A stretch of DNA of 64,000 nt, from contig BSYO01000020.1 of assembly GCA_033239525.1 (NCBI GenBank), positions 5,829,892 through 5,893,891 of the forward strand, in the 5' to 3' direction. Positions 45,256 through 58,255 of the stretch are shown here, piece after piece. The notes under the pieces were generated by a model. The model did no database searches, was not told the origin of the DNA, and saw only the letters and a list, made by a program, of their open reading frames with translations. The position numbers and the translations under genes were made by a program. Within the stretch, counting starts at the first letter, position 1, and each line of letters opens with the position of its first letter. The stretch comes from Nepenthes gracilis. Its lineage: Eukaryota; Streptophyta; Magnoliopsida; Caryophyllales; Nepenthaceae.

Positions 45256-46589
45256 ATGACTCGAATGTAGAACGATTAATTTTTATTTTAATATTGGTAA
45301 ATTAGTGATTTTAAAACTGAATTTATAAATTAAAATTTAGACAGCACATTTGAGCTTATGTATTTATCAAGCTGTTGGGGCACATACATGGAATAAGTGT
45401 ATAATAATGGTACGGTACGAGGTAATAATATTACAAGCTCCAAATATTTATTATGCTGCTGCTGATGTGACATTATGTTAGCAACTTGTTTGGTTGCCTC
45501 CAAATTAATGGACTTGTTCTCAGTTTGATGCCCTTTGTGGGTCACATGTGCTCTCGTGATCTCTCTCTATCTCATCTGCTAAAACTTGAGAAGAAATCAT
45601 TCTACATAAATCCGCTAAATAAAATAAATTAATTGGATATTATTATCGTAAGCATTCCAAAAGTATAATTATAACACTACTTATATTTTTTACGTTAATA
45701 ACAAAACCATAGATTTTTAAGTTGAGAAAACTTTACTAGTTAATCAATCTAACACTTTATATTCTTTGTTGGTGGGTTTTAAATTGAACTGTAATTTTAC
45801 ATAGGTTCTAATACTCTTAAAAGTAATTTTATTTTTGTATAAATTGCGATTAGATTTTAAATTATGTTTATTAATGTTCAATCTAAGATCATAACCTAAA
45901 CTATTCTAGTAAAAAAATGTTGTAAGTTGGTTAATTAATTATCCGGGAGCAGAGAACTGGAGGAGGGAAGAAAAGTAGGAGTACATGCAAGACCCCTTTT
46001 CCACTTGGGGGCAGAAAGATGTACACCTAAAGCAATGACAATGTGGCGGTCGTGGGTGGAGGAGGGGCGGCATCAGGGCACAGTGGCGGGCTGTAGGCCG
46101 CGCGTACGGAAACGGCTAATCCGGCTTAAGCGACAACTTCCTTTTAGTCTCTACAGGCTCTGCTTGCTGGGTCTATCAATTCTACGCTCTCTTTCTCCGA
46201 CTATGAATTTATTCCTCCCTGTTACTTCTGTAACTTCCTTCTTTACCCATGGCTCCCTCCCCTTGTCTCTCCCTCTCTCGCGCTCTTACAATACATTACA
46301 GCTTCCAAGACCCTATTTTGAACACGAATAGCTGTAAGGAGGAGAGCTCTGCCGCAAATTATAAAAGATGTGATACTTACGTAACCGAAAAAACGATGTG
46401 ATGCTTTCGTCCGGACTTTAAAATGCATCCAAATATTGAATTCTTAAATCTTAAGATGAAGACTATGCTAATTTACTCCTCAAACGACATGTCAAATCAA
46501 AAATTTCTGAAACATTTCATCCTTAGTATAGTTTCGGGATGACTAAATTTTAATTAATTGCAAGATAAATGCTTTCGGGGGGAAAACTA
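45256..46589. other. Region downstream of EXO70 copy 1, no gene supported
   Basis: AT-rich, with a GC-richer island near 45950-46330. A 108-residue ORF at 46005-46331 is kept in copy 2 (57671-57997), but in a recent duplication that is expected for any sequence, and it has no recognisable domain. Confidence 0.4.
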
Positions 46590-48855
46590 CTAATTTTTCC
46601 TCCTGGCGATCAGGGCTGGATTGCCGTCAAAAAGTTCTTCAATGGCCGCCTCGATATCTTCGGGGCTGATACTTTATGTACTTCTCTTCTTGTCTTCCTG
46701 CGGTGAGATAGTGGCCAAACCTGGCCAGGAATGATCGGTAAGCCGGAATCATCACTGCGGATATGGAAACCCGAGCTCCGACTGGAGCTGCTCATCGTTC
46801 ACCACCCAGGTGCTCTGCGTCTTGTGGATATCATCAAACAATTGATTGAAATTCTTGAACCGTTCTTTCAATGTAGGCTTGTGCACCTTCCCGTTCACCT
46901 GCAACCCTTCGTAGCTCAGACATTGCAGCGCCTTACTCCACGTCTCACGCTGGTAGTTCTTGTGGTAACCTCTTAACTCCGACAACCGCTTCCTCAGCGA
47001 GCTGTCCCCCAACAGCTCGTGAATCTCCGTTGATTCTTTGATCTTCTGCAGTATGTATCTGCCGTTGTTCATCATGAATATATACCGGAGGGACGGATCT
47101 TTGTACAGTTTGGCCTTGACCTCCAGATTTGCATCCAACAGCTCCATCACCGACGTCATTTTCTCTGCGAATGGTGATATCTTGACCACCTGCTGGTTGT
47201 TATTATTTCCGTTGACGTCGTCCTCGTCTGATCATTCCGCTTTCTCACCCGTAGCTAACAAGTATTCCTTTGATTGCTCGGATCTCTGATGGTGCTGAGA
47301 GAATACTTGATCTAACGCGTCCTTGAAGTCACAGGCGTACCTTAAATAATTCATGGTGTAGCGAGTCAAGGGATGAACCGAGCCGGTTGGGACTGGATTC
47401 CCTGCAACATCACTCCTGATTGAGTTCTCTAGATCATAGAATATGCACACCGCTGCTTCTCCCAACCGGCGCCTTACTGCTGAGATGTCACTCCTTAATG
47501 CATCTGCGCATTCCTTGGAGTACAATGAATCGTCGAATGCTGAGATTAATTCGGTCAGTGTCTCGTAAATGTCCAGGACCTTGAAGAGCCTCTCGGCAGA
47601 ACGCTTGGTCATTGCAATGGCTTCTGCGAAATTGAGGAATAATAGGATCACCGCCGTGGCGAGGTTAGTGCTCATCTCTTCCCCGATTGAAGGAAAGTCG
47701 CAGAAGATGGAGCAGCAGAGCTTTGTCTCTCCAGGTAATATGACCTTAGCGGAGTACTTGACAACTTTGATCCATGTTGCCATATGTCCCTCTAGTGCTT
47801 CCCATTGCATCTTTTGAACTTCGTCCATGCTTATCTTCTCAAAGCCTTGCTGTTTCATTGCTTCTTTGAATGCTTTTCGTCTCAATGTGGAGTAAACCTG
47901 GCAGCACTCTGTTCCGTACCCTGCAGAGATCATTAAGGATGCAATGTTCTTCATCCTAGAGATGGCTTCGTCAGAGATTGCAGGGAACAATTCCTCTTCA
48001 GCAGTAATCTTGGTTTCGGGGTCCTTTGATGCGTTCTGTTTGGACTCTTGGCGGTTCCATTTGGAGGATGACAACTGTTTGGATGTCGATTTCTGATTGT
48101 TAGGCTCTGAAGCGTTGGCATTAGAAGAGCTAATAGAACCTTCTAGAAAAATCTGAAGCTCCTCCTCCATGAACATCATTGCCCGCTGAAGAACCACGCT
48201 CGTCCTGCTACTCAGCGATTTGGCCGACCCTGATGAAAGTTCACCTAGCAATTTCGTCAATTTGGATATTCGACTCACCGCATCCATCAGAATAGAATCT
48301 TGATCTGAATTCTGGGCCAAACTTGAAAGATCCAGATTCGCACTCGTCAATCCTTGATTGAACCATCTGAGCAAATGTTTCCACCCTAGTGTCAGGGATC
48401 TCTAGTGGATTTGATTTGTCCGCAATGGATGAGAGGCTCGAAATGAGGCGATCAATCTCATCAACATCATCGAAGCTAGGTTCCTGACGATCAAGCCACA
48501 AACAGGACTCAACCACATTGGCATTTTCTCCTCCATGATCATCCATGGCCTGTATTTGTTGATCGCTTGACTGAATTTTTCGAAGATCTAAAATATACGG
48601 CAAAGCTTCGATTCTCTTGTCAACCATTTCAGCGGATAAACTATCGGATTTCTCCATAGGTTCATCGCCATTCTTAAATTTGTCAAAATTGCTAATGAAA
48701 TCATCATGATTATCATTAAAACTATCCGATTTTTCAATAATAGGATCGTTATTGCGGTTGAAGTTGTTGAAATTTTCAAGTTGATGATCAGGACGATAAT
48801 CGTTGAAACAGTTGATTCTTGCTTTCTCAGAAGAAGTAGACAGATTATTCTCCAT
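46590..48855 (-). pseudogene. EXO70: EXO70 exocyst subunit, copy 1 (multiple indels)
   Basis: EXO70 is the exocyst subunit that binds the plasma membrane and tethers secretory vesicles; plants have many paralogues, often intronless. The start is ATG 48855-48853 (MENNLSTSSEKARINCF). Exocyst-fold segments are clear: RMKNIASLMISAGYGTECCQ, ERLFKVLDIYETLTEL, HPLTRYTMNYLRYACDFKDA, MNNGRYILQKIKES and HSTWVV-type [10 protein letters not shown]. Compared with copy 2 there is an extra G at 48313-48315, a one-base loss and a one-base gain at 47230-47240 that create a TGA, a lost G near 46771, and an extra G at 46662-46665. Codon 260, a stop in copy 2, is CAG here (48074-48076). These could be decay or, for homopolymers, assembly error. 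Confidence 0.88.
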
Positions 48856-49571
48856 TTGTAGATCGAGGATCCCTGTGCCTGAATATATGTTGGCGTCCGT
48901 GGAAAAAGAGAAAAGGAGGTGATGGAAGAATCACAGCGAGAATGGGTAGAGAAGATGATTCGATTGATGTTTATTTATTTGATTTTATGAGTCATCCGTC
49001 CCCGGAATTTAAGTTGGTTGAGGAGGATTGAAGGTGGTCGTAGATGGGATTTAAGTAACGGGAGGAGCAAATTTTAGGGAGAATCGTTGCTGTTTCGCTT
49101 CGATGTGGTTGTATATGCATTTTTCGTGGGAAATTGAGGTGGCTATTGGCTGTAGAGCAAATTGAGGTTCCCGTTTCATGCGCGCCACGACTTTTTGAAG
49201 TATTCCCATTTTTTTCGTTTTTACGTTTTTATTTTTATATTGTTTCTCCTTTTTAAAATTATTATTTTAATTACATATATATTTTAAATTTTTTTATAAA
49301 ATAAATATACCAAATACAATAATATTTTAATAATGTGTGACTACAAAATTATTGTTTCATAAGTTAATAAAATATAATCATACTTAATAAAATATTTTAA
49401 AATATAATTATAAAATTATTATTTTATAAATTTATAAAACATAAATATAAATATGTATATTTAATAAATATATAATTTATTAAAATATATAATTTATGTA
49501 TATATAAATTAAATACATAAAACTGAAAAATGGGGGGATCAACCCACCCAATGGTAGGGGCCACGGCACAA
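48856..49571. other. 5' flank of EXO70 copy 1
   Basis: Shared with copy 2 to the duplication end. It is followed by an AT-rich block (49200-49520). No other gene is seen; the promoter of EXO70 should lie here, read on the minus strand, but no clear TATA box was identified. Confidence 0.45.
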
Positions 49572-49603
49572 ATGCCGGGTCGGGGGGGCGTCCAGAGCCC
49601 ACT

Positions 49604-49633
49604 TGGGCCGTCGGATTCTCATCCGACGGCCCA
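49604..49633. repeat. Perfect inverted repeat, 13-bp arms, 4-base loop
   Basis: TGGGCCGTCGGAT, loop TCTC, then the exact reverse complement. It lies 33 bases from the end of duplication copy 1 and upstream of the small gene at 50588. Confidence 0.95.
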
Positions 49634-49649
49634 CGCGTTTTTACGTCGA

Positions 49650-49703
49650 GATTTAATCTCGTCCGTTGGATTTTAAATTTTATCCAACGGACGAGATTAA
49701 ATC
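49650..49703. repeat. Perfect inverted repeat, 22-bp arms, 10-base loop
   Basis: The left arm is 49650-49671, the loop TTTAAATTTT, and the right arm 49682-49703, with every position paired. The inner arm GTCCGTTGGAT is related to CCGTCGGAT of the neighbouring hairpin. A related motif, ATCCGACGGAT, occurs again near 49738-49750. Confidence 0.95.
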
Positions 49704-49792
49704 CCGGTGGATAAGATCGTGGCCGTTCATTGTATCCAATCCGACGGATACGAAAAGAGTGCACAGTAACCCTAAAATTTGAACTGAAAAAC

Positions 49793-49816
49793 GAGAGAGA
49801 GAGAGAGAGAGAGAGA
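49793..49816 (+). repeat. (GA)12 microsatellite
   Basis: Twenty-four bases of GA in the probable 5' untranslated region of the small gene. A shorter GA run is at 50103-50117. Confidence 0.95.
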
Positions 49817-50587
49817 ATGAGGACGACGGCGATTTCCATTTTCTTTCTCCTCTCTTCTCCTCTCCATCTTCATCTTTGAAGGAGAAGCCAGCAAAGAAGA
49901 AGGAAATCTTCGTCGAAACCCTCGCCGCCGCCGCTGCCGCTGCAGTCAAAGCCGACGCTGCCGCTAACCCTCGCCGTTGCTTCAGTGCCGCAAACCCAAG
50001 TAATACCGCCATTTTCATTTTCTTTCTCCTCTTCTCTCCTCTCCTCTCTCCTCTCCTCTCCATCTTCGATCTGTTCTCCGGTTACCCTAATCTGCACGCT
50101 TGAGAGAGAGAGAGAGGTGCGCGACGACGAGAGAACGAGAAGCCATAACTTTGCGTGACGACGTGCTGTTCTCGTCGGCTACATGGAAGGTATTTTCTTG
50201 TGGGTTTGTACTACAAAATCCTTGCCATTCATGTTAGAAGAGGAAAGCTAGGGTTTTCTTTGTTTTCGACTGGAATCGAAAGAGATGGGGGAACAGAGCG
50301 TCGTTGCTCTGTTTGGCTCCGAATTCAGCACAATAAATCAAAATGACGAGATCCATTTGAGTGGCAATTAATCATCTATCCAGATGATTTCTTGATCAAC
50401 TTTTGAGATCCTTCCTCAAAAGGATCTGTTTTGCTTTATTTTTTTTTAATTTCTTTATCATCTATTCAGATTTAATTCTAAGTAGGGATAAATTTTTCGG
50501 GAATCGTTTAAGGATTTGCGGGTAGGGTTCTGATTTATTTGACTTGATTGAGAGTTTTGGGTCCTTGAAGCCCCATAATTTTTTATA

Positions 50588-52030
50588 ATGGCTTCGGCAG
50601 CTATGGGTTCGGTTGCTCCCGTTGACCTCGCTGACGGTGAACTCATTCGCAGGCAAAAGAACTTGGTTCATTATCCAGGTAATGCATGTACTTGGTTTTG
50701 ATCGTCATGCTTTTGCACATTTTCAGGATGAAAGGAAAAGGCAGAGGAGTCAGTTGGCCAGCAGGCCAACTGCTCAATGGGAGATTTGTGCTTGAAACTT
50801 CAGATCTTCATGGTTGGGTGGATTTTACTAATTATAATTTTTTTTCTCGTGCAGGTGTATGGCCTCATCATTAGTTCGCACTGGAATCCAGTTGATTTGC
50901 CTCATAAATTGGTTGATTTTCCTCGTCATTAGTTAATAAAGAATCCAGTTGCATTTCCCTCATAAATTGGTTGATTTGCATTTTTGCCACGGAAAATCAT
51001 GACCCAGATGCTTTATATTCTTGAATTTTCACGTGATAGTGCTGTATTTGTGTTGCAAATATTGGTGGCTTTTATGGTTATTAGACCAGTTTACCAACTC
51101 TAAATTTTGTTGGCCCTCCCTTAGGAATTTCTTTTATTAAAACATACTCTAACTTTTAGGTTTGTTGATTACATGATAATTATAAATCCCATGAAACATG
51201 TCCAAAGAAAAACTAGTGAGATGACCTTTGGCAATGATTGAGCTTTAAGTGTGCCATGTAGTTGGTGGTCTAGACTAATTGTGAGCAAAGCTCAATTTGG
51301 CTGTTGAAGAAGCAAGCTTGACAAATTAACTTGAAAGTCAGAAACCTACTGGTTGATTCATATACTCTTCTCTGGTTAGAGCATAGATTGAGACTTAAAT
51401 GACTGGCATCCGGGTATTTTCTACTGTGATAATCATTGCCGCGGTGCTTTAGAGGCATTTATTCTCTTATTTTCTTGTCAAATATTTTAAGACAATAGTT
51501 CTAGAATATATTTGTTTCATATTTGACGATAATTGTTTTCATATATATACTTGAAATGAAATGGAAGATTAGCTCAACTTATGCAGTCCACCAGGAAAGA
51601 AAGTTAGCCATGGTCTCTAAAGCACACGCCATTCATCCCTCAGCACAACATATAAAGGAATAACATAATAAATTAATAAAAGTAGTAATTCATAGAATAA
51701 ATACTAGAAAATGTGATGTACTCCTACATATTTGGAAGTAACAGTTAGTTCCAAAAACGTAGCTGCTCAATCTGAGTCTTCTGCTTCTGCAAACAAAAAA
51801 AGATGAGACTTGACTACAGCTCACATTTGTGCATTAGTTCATGCCTTTCATTGTTTGTATTATTTACACAAATCTCATCTTTCCAATCTGTCTTATAAAA
51901 TGCTTTTGTATAAAAATTTACATGTCGTTATTATGGTACCTTGCTGAGCCTATTGTTCACCCCTCTGCTGTTTTTTATTTTTTTCCTTCCAGATAACCCC
52001 GATGAGCTAATACTTTATAAAAAGGAGTGA
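50588..52030 (+). CDS. Candidate two-exon gene for a 42-residue protein
   Basis: I do not recognise it. Exon 1 is ATG 50588 to 50678 (MASAAMGSVAPVDLADGELI then a basic stretch and HYP). The donor is CCAG|GTAATG. The acceptor is a long pyrimidine tract ending TTCCTTCCAG at 51983-51992. Exon 2 is 51993-52030 (NPDELILYKKE, TGA). The frame joins cleanly at phase 1. A GA-rich leader with a possible 5' UTR intron (donor near 50190, acceptor TCTATTCAG near 50469) precedes it, and AT-rich 3' UTR-like sequence follows. Only one of the two duplication copies has this region. It could be a true micro-protein gene, the end of a larger gene with unrecognised upstream exons, or a chance ORF. Confidence 0.4.
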
Positions 52031-52159
52031 AGATAGGGTTTAGCTGCAAGAAGAGTTGCTGATTTTTGAAGACTTATGATATTGTAGTTGTGTTAATATA
52101 TGTACATAATAATGGTTTATGTTTCTTTAATGAATATTGTAAACCTATGACATACCATG

Positions 52160-53320
52160 TTATATCCACTGTCGTGGAGATAGTTATGCTTCCGTTATGT
52201 TCCGTAGGTATGGATTTTTTGTGGAGATGTAATGGATGAGTTGTAGATATCTGTTTCTATAAATTTTGAGATTTATCGATTTATATGTCATGTACAGGGC
52301 TTTATGTACAGGTTGTATATATGATTTTCCTCCATTTATAAGGTAGATATTGACAAATTTTTTTACAGAAGTTAATTTATTAAATTAATAACATATGAGT
52401 TTTTATATTAAAAGTTTACTAATATAATTATTTTGTAATTGAATATGTAATATATGCTTCCAAACAATTATTATTATATATAAATAATTTGATATAAATA
52501 TTACAAACAAATTGTGATCACATTATGTATAAAAGTTTATCCATTCAATTTCTATTTTTAACTCTTAAATTTACCTAACAGCCTAAATGATGGAAGGATC
52601 TTAATATCTCCCCTGCAATTAAAGCGTAAAACTGAGTAGGTGTTTATTTGTTTCTTATTTTTATTTTTATTTTAAATTTGGGGAAGAGGGAGGGAAACTA
52701 AATTGACAACTCTAGCATGATAATAGCGGTCCAATCTTAATGGGATCAACGTAATCTTTTAGCAAACAGTTAGCCTTGTTTTTATATAATGCTCTTTCCA
52801 TCTTGTAATCAATGTGTCACATTATGTTTGCTTTCTCATTTTCAATGGCACCTTGATTTACTTAATTATGTCCCCCACCGTTACCAGATGAAGAAGTTTT
52901 TTTTTTTATATGTTCTAGTAAACCAGATGTGATAGTACCACACATCTGGCAGCATTAAGAGAGGCTGATTTGCCATCGGGTGGTTCAGAGCATTGATTAA
53001 TGCCCATAATTAATGTTTCAAATTCCTACAGAAAATTGGACATAGTTTCATTTGTAATTCGGACATTGCCAAAATACAAACACCTGTAAATTATCAATCC
53101 ACAATACACAATGTCTGAAAATAAAATTAAATCGGTCATTGCCAAAGTAACCTGTGAAAATATGACAACCATAATACACAAGAAATTAAATCATCCATCC
53201 ATCTACATATACATACATTACATGATATATGTTTAAAATTTTAAAAATAAAATACAAATTTCTGTGCCATACAAAATCCTTGAATCCACTGGAGCCACTG
53301 ATGGTGAAAAAGAACGTCCA
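52160..53320. other. AT-rich spacer before duplication copy 2
   Basis: No gene, element end or RNA was recognised. Confidence 0.45.
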
Positions 53321-54162
53321 AACTGCTGGTGTGGCTGGTGGAGAGGAGACTTCTCATCAAGAGTCTCAAACATTTAATCCAACTGCTTCATCATTTCAGC
53401 CAGAGGACGCCAAAGATCATCCTCTTACGTGACCACTTGCTCCGGGCTCCACGGCTTCATTGTCTCGTCCTACCCCTGTTGGGAGACTGCCTGAATCCAC
53501 AAGGGCTTGGATTTCTCTGACTGAGGCAGCTCTTCGGGCTGAATTTCTTAAGGTAGGTATTCAATTAATTCTGTCTATTAATTGACATAAAAGTTCACAT
53601 CATATACTTACTTATTTGGTGGGCCACAGGATGAGAGAATGATGGATCCATTGAAAATTGGTCTTCATCAAAGGAAATTATGGATTCGCCAACTGCAAGA
53701 TGAGATCAGTCATTTGCGGCTGACCAAAGTTGATTCCAATGTTTTGCAGCAGCTCCAAGATCAAAACTCCAGTCTCCAAGCTGAGTTGCGAAGCGTCAAG
53801 GAGGATCTGATGCTGGCCAGCCAACAGAATGAGGAACTTCGGAGTGCTAAGGATGCCTTGAGCAGGCCAGCAATCAAGTTGAAGATCTCCGGAAAGAAAA
53901 TGCACGCCTGCGTTCTGAGCTGAGGACTTGTTTCAGACCGGAGGAGTTGGGACAGGTGCTGAACGCCCGATTTTTGGATGGTGTCCAGTTATGCAAACAA
54001 GTTGCTCTGGTCATTGATCCACAGTTTCCTGTTAACTTTTTTAATGAAAGGAATAGAGGTGTCGAGCTTATCTAAAAGACTTGCGGGAATCCATGAATAT
54101 TCTCCAAACTCCGGAGAACCATGCTCTTCTTACCCTAGGAGCTCCTATGGATGATTTGTAAT
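53321..54162 (+). pseudogene. Antisense-type Tat gene fragment (copy 2): end of exon 1, intron, exon 2
   Basis: Exon 1 tail 53321-53552; intron 53553-53629 (GTAGG...CCACAG, 77 bases); exon 2 from 53630 begins DERMMDPLKIGLHQRKLWIR and continues as a coiled coil. A one-base loss near 53856 shifts the frame, and a further change near 54062 breaks the C-terminal motif. There is no promoter or N-terminal domain, because the duplication began inside exon 1. Confidence 0.75.
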
Positions 54163-54399
54163 TTTGACGTTGTACAAAGATAACTTTCTACGGCTTCATA
54201 ATACATAAGAATTTCTTTTAAATGTCTATTTTGTTAGGTAGATAGTAATTTGCATTTCCAAGCCTTTGGCTTTACTCTTAATTGATGCCTTAATTGGCTT
54301 TAATGAAATTGGGATCATGGACAATTTTGATCTCCAATCTGCAAGCCATTTTTAAAATAAAAAACTAATAAATAAGAAACTAAGAACCTAGAATAAAGT

Positions 54400-54947
54400 T
54401 GATGGGTACAATGACATATATGGGTTAATTTTAACATAAAAGAACGGCCCACTAAAGAAGGCCCATTGGGTCATTGAGTTATTTGAGATCAAGACAACTA
54501 CTATGATTTTCTTTGAGACGTGGAAAGAGTTGCTCTTGGCAACCGGTCGCAACCATCCACAACGGATCAAACCGGCAGCAACAGATCAAACCGGCCGCAA
54601 TGGATCAAACCAACGGCAACGGATCAGAACCGATTTTCTTCATCTGAATGATCTAATCAGGAGTGCCAAAGTGAGAGACGAATATAAAAAAGATTCCCCG
54701 TGAAAAATGAAGGAGACCATTTTTCGAAAGGATCATATCCTCGTACTCTTTACTGTATTTTCTTTTATCAAGAAGGGAGAATGAATAAATGATTCGAGTG
54801 GAAGAAGGAAAAATTTAACTTTCTTTCGACATTCGTATCAATCGAATTGTGATGTGTAAATTCACGATGTCAATAGTTAATGCGTCATTTATTCACAGTC
54901 TTAGTATTAATTAAGCTTCCTTAAATCCTGAATCTTGAGTCGCATCA
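54400..54947 (+). repeat. LTR I, duplication copy 2
   Basis: 548 bp, TGATGGGTACAATG to GAGTCGCATCA, nearly identical to 42748-43294. Confidence 0.72.
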
Positions 54948-55016
54948 TCGTCATTGTCACCGTCCGTGGAAAACCGACAAAAAGCCAGTTTTCCCATCCC
55001 ATTCTTAAAAAAAAAA

Positions 55017-55616
55017 ATGGTCAACACAAGAACCCAAACCAATGTTCGTACAAGAGATGCCACTTCCATCAGTAACCCACCTCCTGCTATCATTCAGACG
55101 GGAAACCAACAGGAAGAGATAATGCGAACATTCAACACTCGGATGGACAATATGACAGAAGCGATTCAGAATCTTTGCACTCAGTTTAGACAAAGCCAAT
55201 TTGCCAACCCGGTTATCACCAACAAGAAAAAAGACCGCAAAAGAAAATATACAAACCAACAAGCGAACCAACCAATAATTCAAGAACAAGTGGCTTCTAG
55301 CAATGCAGGAGACCGATCTCGATTAGAAGGCCGATATCGAATAGAAGGCCGATCTTGAATAGAAGGCCGATTAGGTCCCGTCCCACAAAATCAAAATCAG
55401 GACCGTCAAAACACACAATATTCTCGAAGTAGGCGAAGGTCACCTGACCGTGAGGTTGCATCGCAACCCATGGAATTGAGGACATATCTTAATGCAAAGA
55501 GATCTGTTGTTCCTCACGTGGAGAAAAAAGTAGAGAAAATTTGGAATCATGTATTCGGAGGAAACACAGAAGAACGTTCTGTCAACTTATGCGGATCACC
55601 ATTTACAATTTTATAA
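55017..55616 (+). pseudogene. Truncated gag of element I, copy 2
   Basis: ATG at 55017 (MVNTRTQTNVRTRDAT) to TAA at 55614-55616, exactly 200 codons in one frame, with one internal TGA at 55356-55358 in the Arg-Glu-Gly-Arg repeat. It includes FNTRMDNMTEAIQNLCTQF, which is partly deleted in copy 1, then RSRRRSPDR, LRTYLNAKRS and GSPFTIL. The homology to element B gag ends at the PFT block. Confidence 0.77.
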
Positions 55617-56048
55617 ATATGAGATACGTATAAGTAAAATCCAACTTTTTTTTTTTAAGATGTCCTAATTAAACACTTCCCTTATTCATTTTTTCCGATT
55701 ATAATAATAAATAACCATATAATTCTTAATATATTAGGATGGTTTTAGATAATTAGCAAATTTATGCAGCAGTCTGAACATTTGGTTGCCATGGGCTTTA
55801 GTATTTTATATCCAGCAGGTACTTGGTATGGGAAAGTGATTTAGTAGTCGAAAGACTATTTAAACACACCAAAGCATCATCTTTTTTTTTTTTTTTTTTT
55901 TTTTGGGTTACAAGTATCATCTCGTCAATTCAAGTTATTTATTAAACACTTTGAGAATGAAAAGGATGATCAAATTGACCTAATTTTTTATATAAGATAA
56001 AATTAGTACAAAATAAAATTGAAATAAAATAAAAGGGGAGAAATTTCT

Positions 56049-56925
56049 TGATATAGTTTTTTATAGGAACGGCAGAAATAGGCCGGCCTAAAAGGACGAT
56101 CAACCTGAAAAAAGTACGGCCCGTTGGCTCAAAGGACGGTCAATGTCTCAGTTGACCAAATGTGATCTTCAGTCGGTTGGATAAAACCCAAACCGAATAG
56201 GGCCCAAGCTGCACAACCCACAACGTGGTTCCAGTGCATGATAGTTCACTTGCCTTAATTACTCAAGAACTAAAATATCTCTCCGGATCATAATCTCTCC
56301 TGAAAAGGAAGTTTCCAACTCAACGTATCTCCCATGATAGAAACTTTAACATTTACCGCATGTAGCATATACACATAAAAAGAATGAATCCCTCTAACTG
56401 ATCATGGTTGCCATAAATGGCACCAACAACCCCTCATCGGCTGAAAAAAATCTTCTCTAGGCAGTAGGCCACCAACCTTGCCGCTCAAGCAAGGTTGGGA
56501 GGATTTCGGGGCTATAAAATGTCCTCGAGACAGATTCCAAAGGCAGATTTTTTTCAACACTCAAAACTAATACTAATGATCCAACATTTTCAAAACTCAT
56601 TGACAACTCTACAAGACACAAAAGCCGCTCTCCACGTTTGCACTACAACAAAAAGATGCTCTACGTCGAGCACGGCCTCCAACTTAGACTCACAAATTTC
56701 CTTCTTCGCATTATTTCCTATAAATTCTACTTTTGCATTCTTTATTTCGGAAAAAGGATTACTGATGTGAACGTAAGCGAATAAACGATAAAGCGAGTCC
56801 CACCGTTTTTCCTCTGACGTCTTGCCTTTTGTTATGATGTGTAAAATTCAAATCAGAAAGTATGGAGATTAGGGTCCACTTCCGCTTGAACCAGAGATCC
56901 AATTGTACCGGAATTCATAGATGAC
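56049..56925 (+). repeat. LTR-like promoter segment L, copy 2
   Basis: Same organisation as 44387-45255. The TATA region is GCTATAAAATG here. Right end approximate. Confidence 0.38.
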
Positions 56926-58255
56926 TCGAATGTAGAACGCATTAATTTTTATTTTAATATTGGTAAATTAGTGATTTTAAAACTGAATTTATAAATTAAA
57001 ATTTAGACAGTACATTTGAGCTTATGTATTTATCAAGCTGTTGGGGCACATACATGGAATAAGTGTATAATAATGGTACCGTACGAGGTAATAATATTAC
57101 AAGCTCCAAATATTTATTATGCTGCTGTTGATGTGACATTATGTTAGCAACTTGTTTGGTTGCCTCCAAATTAATGGACTTGTTCTCAGTTTGATGCCCT
57201 TTGTGGGTCACATGTGCTCTCGTGATCTCTCTCTATCTCATCTGCTAAAACTTGAGAAGAAATCATTCTACATAAATCCGTTAAATAAAATAAATTAATT
57301 GGATATTATTATCGTAAGCATTCCAAAAGTATAATTATAACACTACTTATATTTTTTACGTTAATAACAAAACCATAGATTTTTAAGTTGAGAAAACTTT
57401 ACTAGTTAATCAATCTAACACTTTATAGTCTTTGTTGGTGGGTTTTAAATTGAACTGTAATTTTACATAGGTTCTGATACTCTTAAAAGTAATTTTATTT
57501 TTATATTAATTGCGATTAGATTTTAAATTATGTTTATTAATGTTCAATCTAAGATCATAACCTAAACTATTCTAGTAAAAAAATGTTGTAAGCTGGTTAA
57601 TTAATTATCCGGGAGCAGAGAACTGGAGGAGGGAAGAAAAGTAGGAGTACATGCAAGACCCCTTTTCCACTTGGGGGCAGAAAGATGTACACCTAAAGCA
57701 ATGACAATGTGGCGGTCGTGGGTGGAGGAGGGGCGGCATCAGGGCACAGTGGCGGGCTGTAGGTCGCGCGTACGGAAACGGCTAATCCGGCTTAAGCGAC
57801 AACTTCCTTTTAGTCTCTACAGGCTCTGCTTGCTGGGTCTATCAATTCTACGCTCTCTTTCTCCGACTATGAATTTATTCCTCCCTGTTACTTCTGTAAC
57901 TTCCTTCTTTACCCATGGCTCCCTCCCCTTGTCTCTCCCTCTCTCGCGCTCTTACAATACATTACAGCTTCCAAGACCCTATTTTGAACACGAATAGCTG
58001 TAAGGAGGAGAGCTCTGCCGCAAATTATAAAAGATATGATACTTACGTAACCGAAAAAACGATGTGATGCTTTCGTCCGGACTTTAAAATGCATCCAAAT
58101 ATTGAATTCTTAAATCTTAAGATGAAGACTATGCTAATTTACTCCTCAAACGACATGTCAAATAAAAAATTTCTGAAACATTTCATCCTTAGTATAGTTT
58201 CGGGATGACTAAATTTTAATTAATTGCAAGATAAATGCTTTCGGGGGGAAAACTA

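Larger units (their letters stand above)
41695..49571 (+). repeat. Direct segmental duplication, copy 1 (7877 bp)
   Basis: Nearly identical in order and sequence to 53321-61241. The left junction is inside exon 1 of the antisense-type gene (AACTGCTAGTGTGGC); the right junction is after CCACGGCACAA. Differences are scattered substitutions and one- or two-base indels. It carries the exon 2 fragment, a truncated Tat element, an LTR-like promoter and an EXO70 pseudogene. Confidence 0.95.

Noticed and set aside
46005..46331. 108-residue ORF conserved in both duplication copies
   Set aside because: Conservation is explained by the recent duplication; no domain and low-complexity composition.
50679..50726. 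A 48-base intron (GTAATG...TTTCAG) ending exon 1 of the small gene earlier
   Set aside because: Too short for normal plant splicing; the acceptor at 51991-51992 has a much stronger pyrimidine tract and gives a clean frame.
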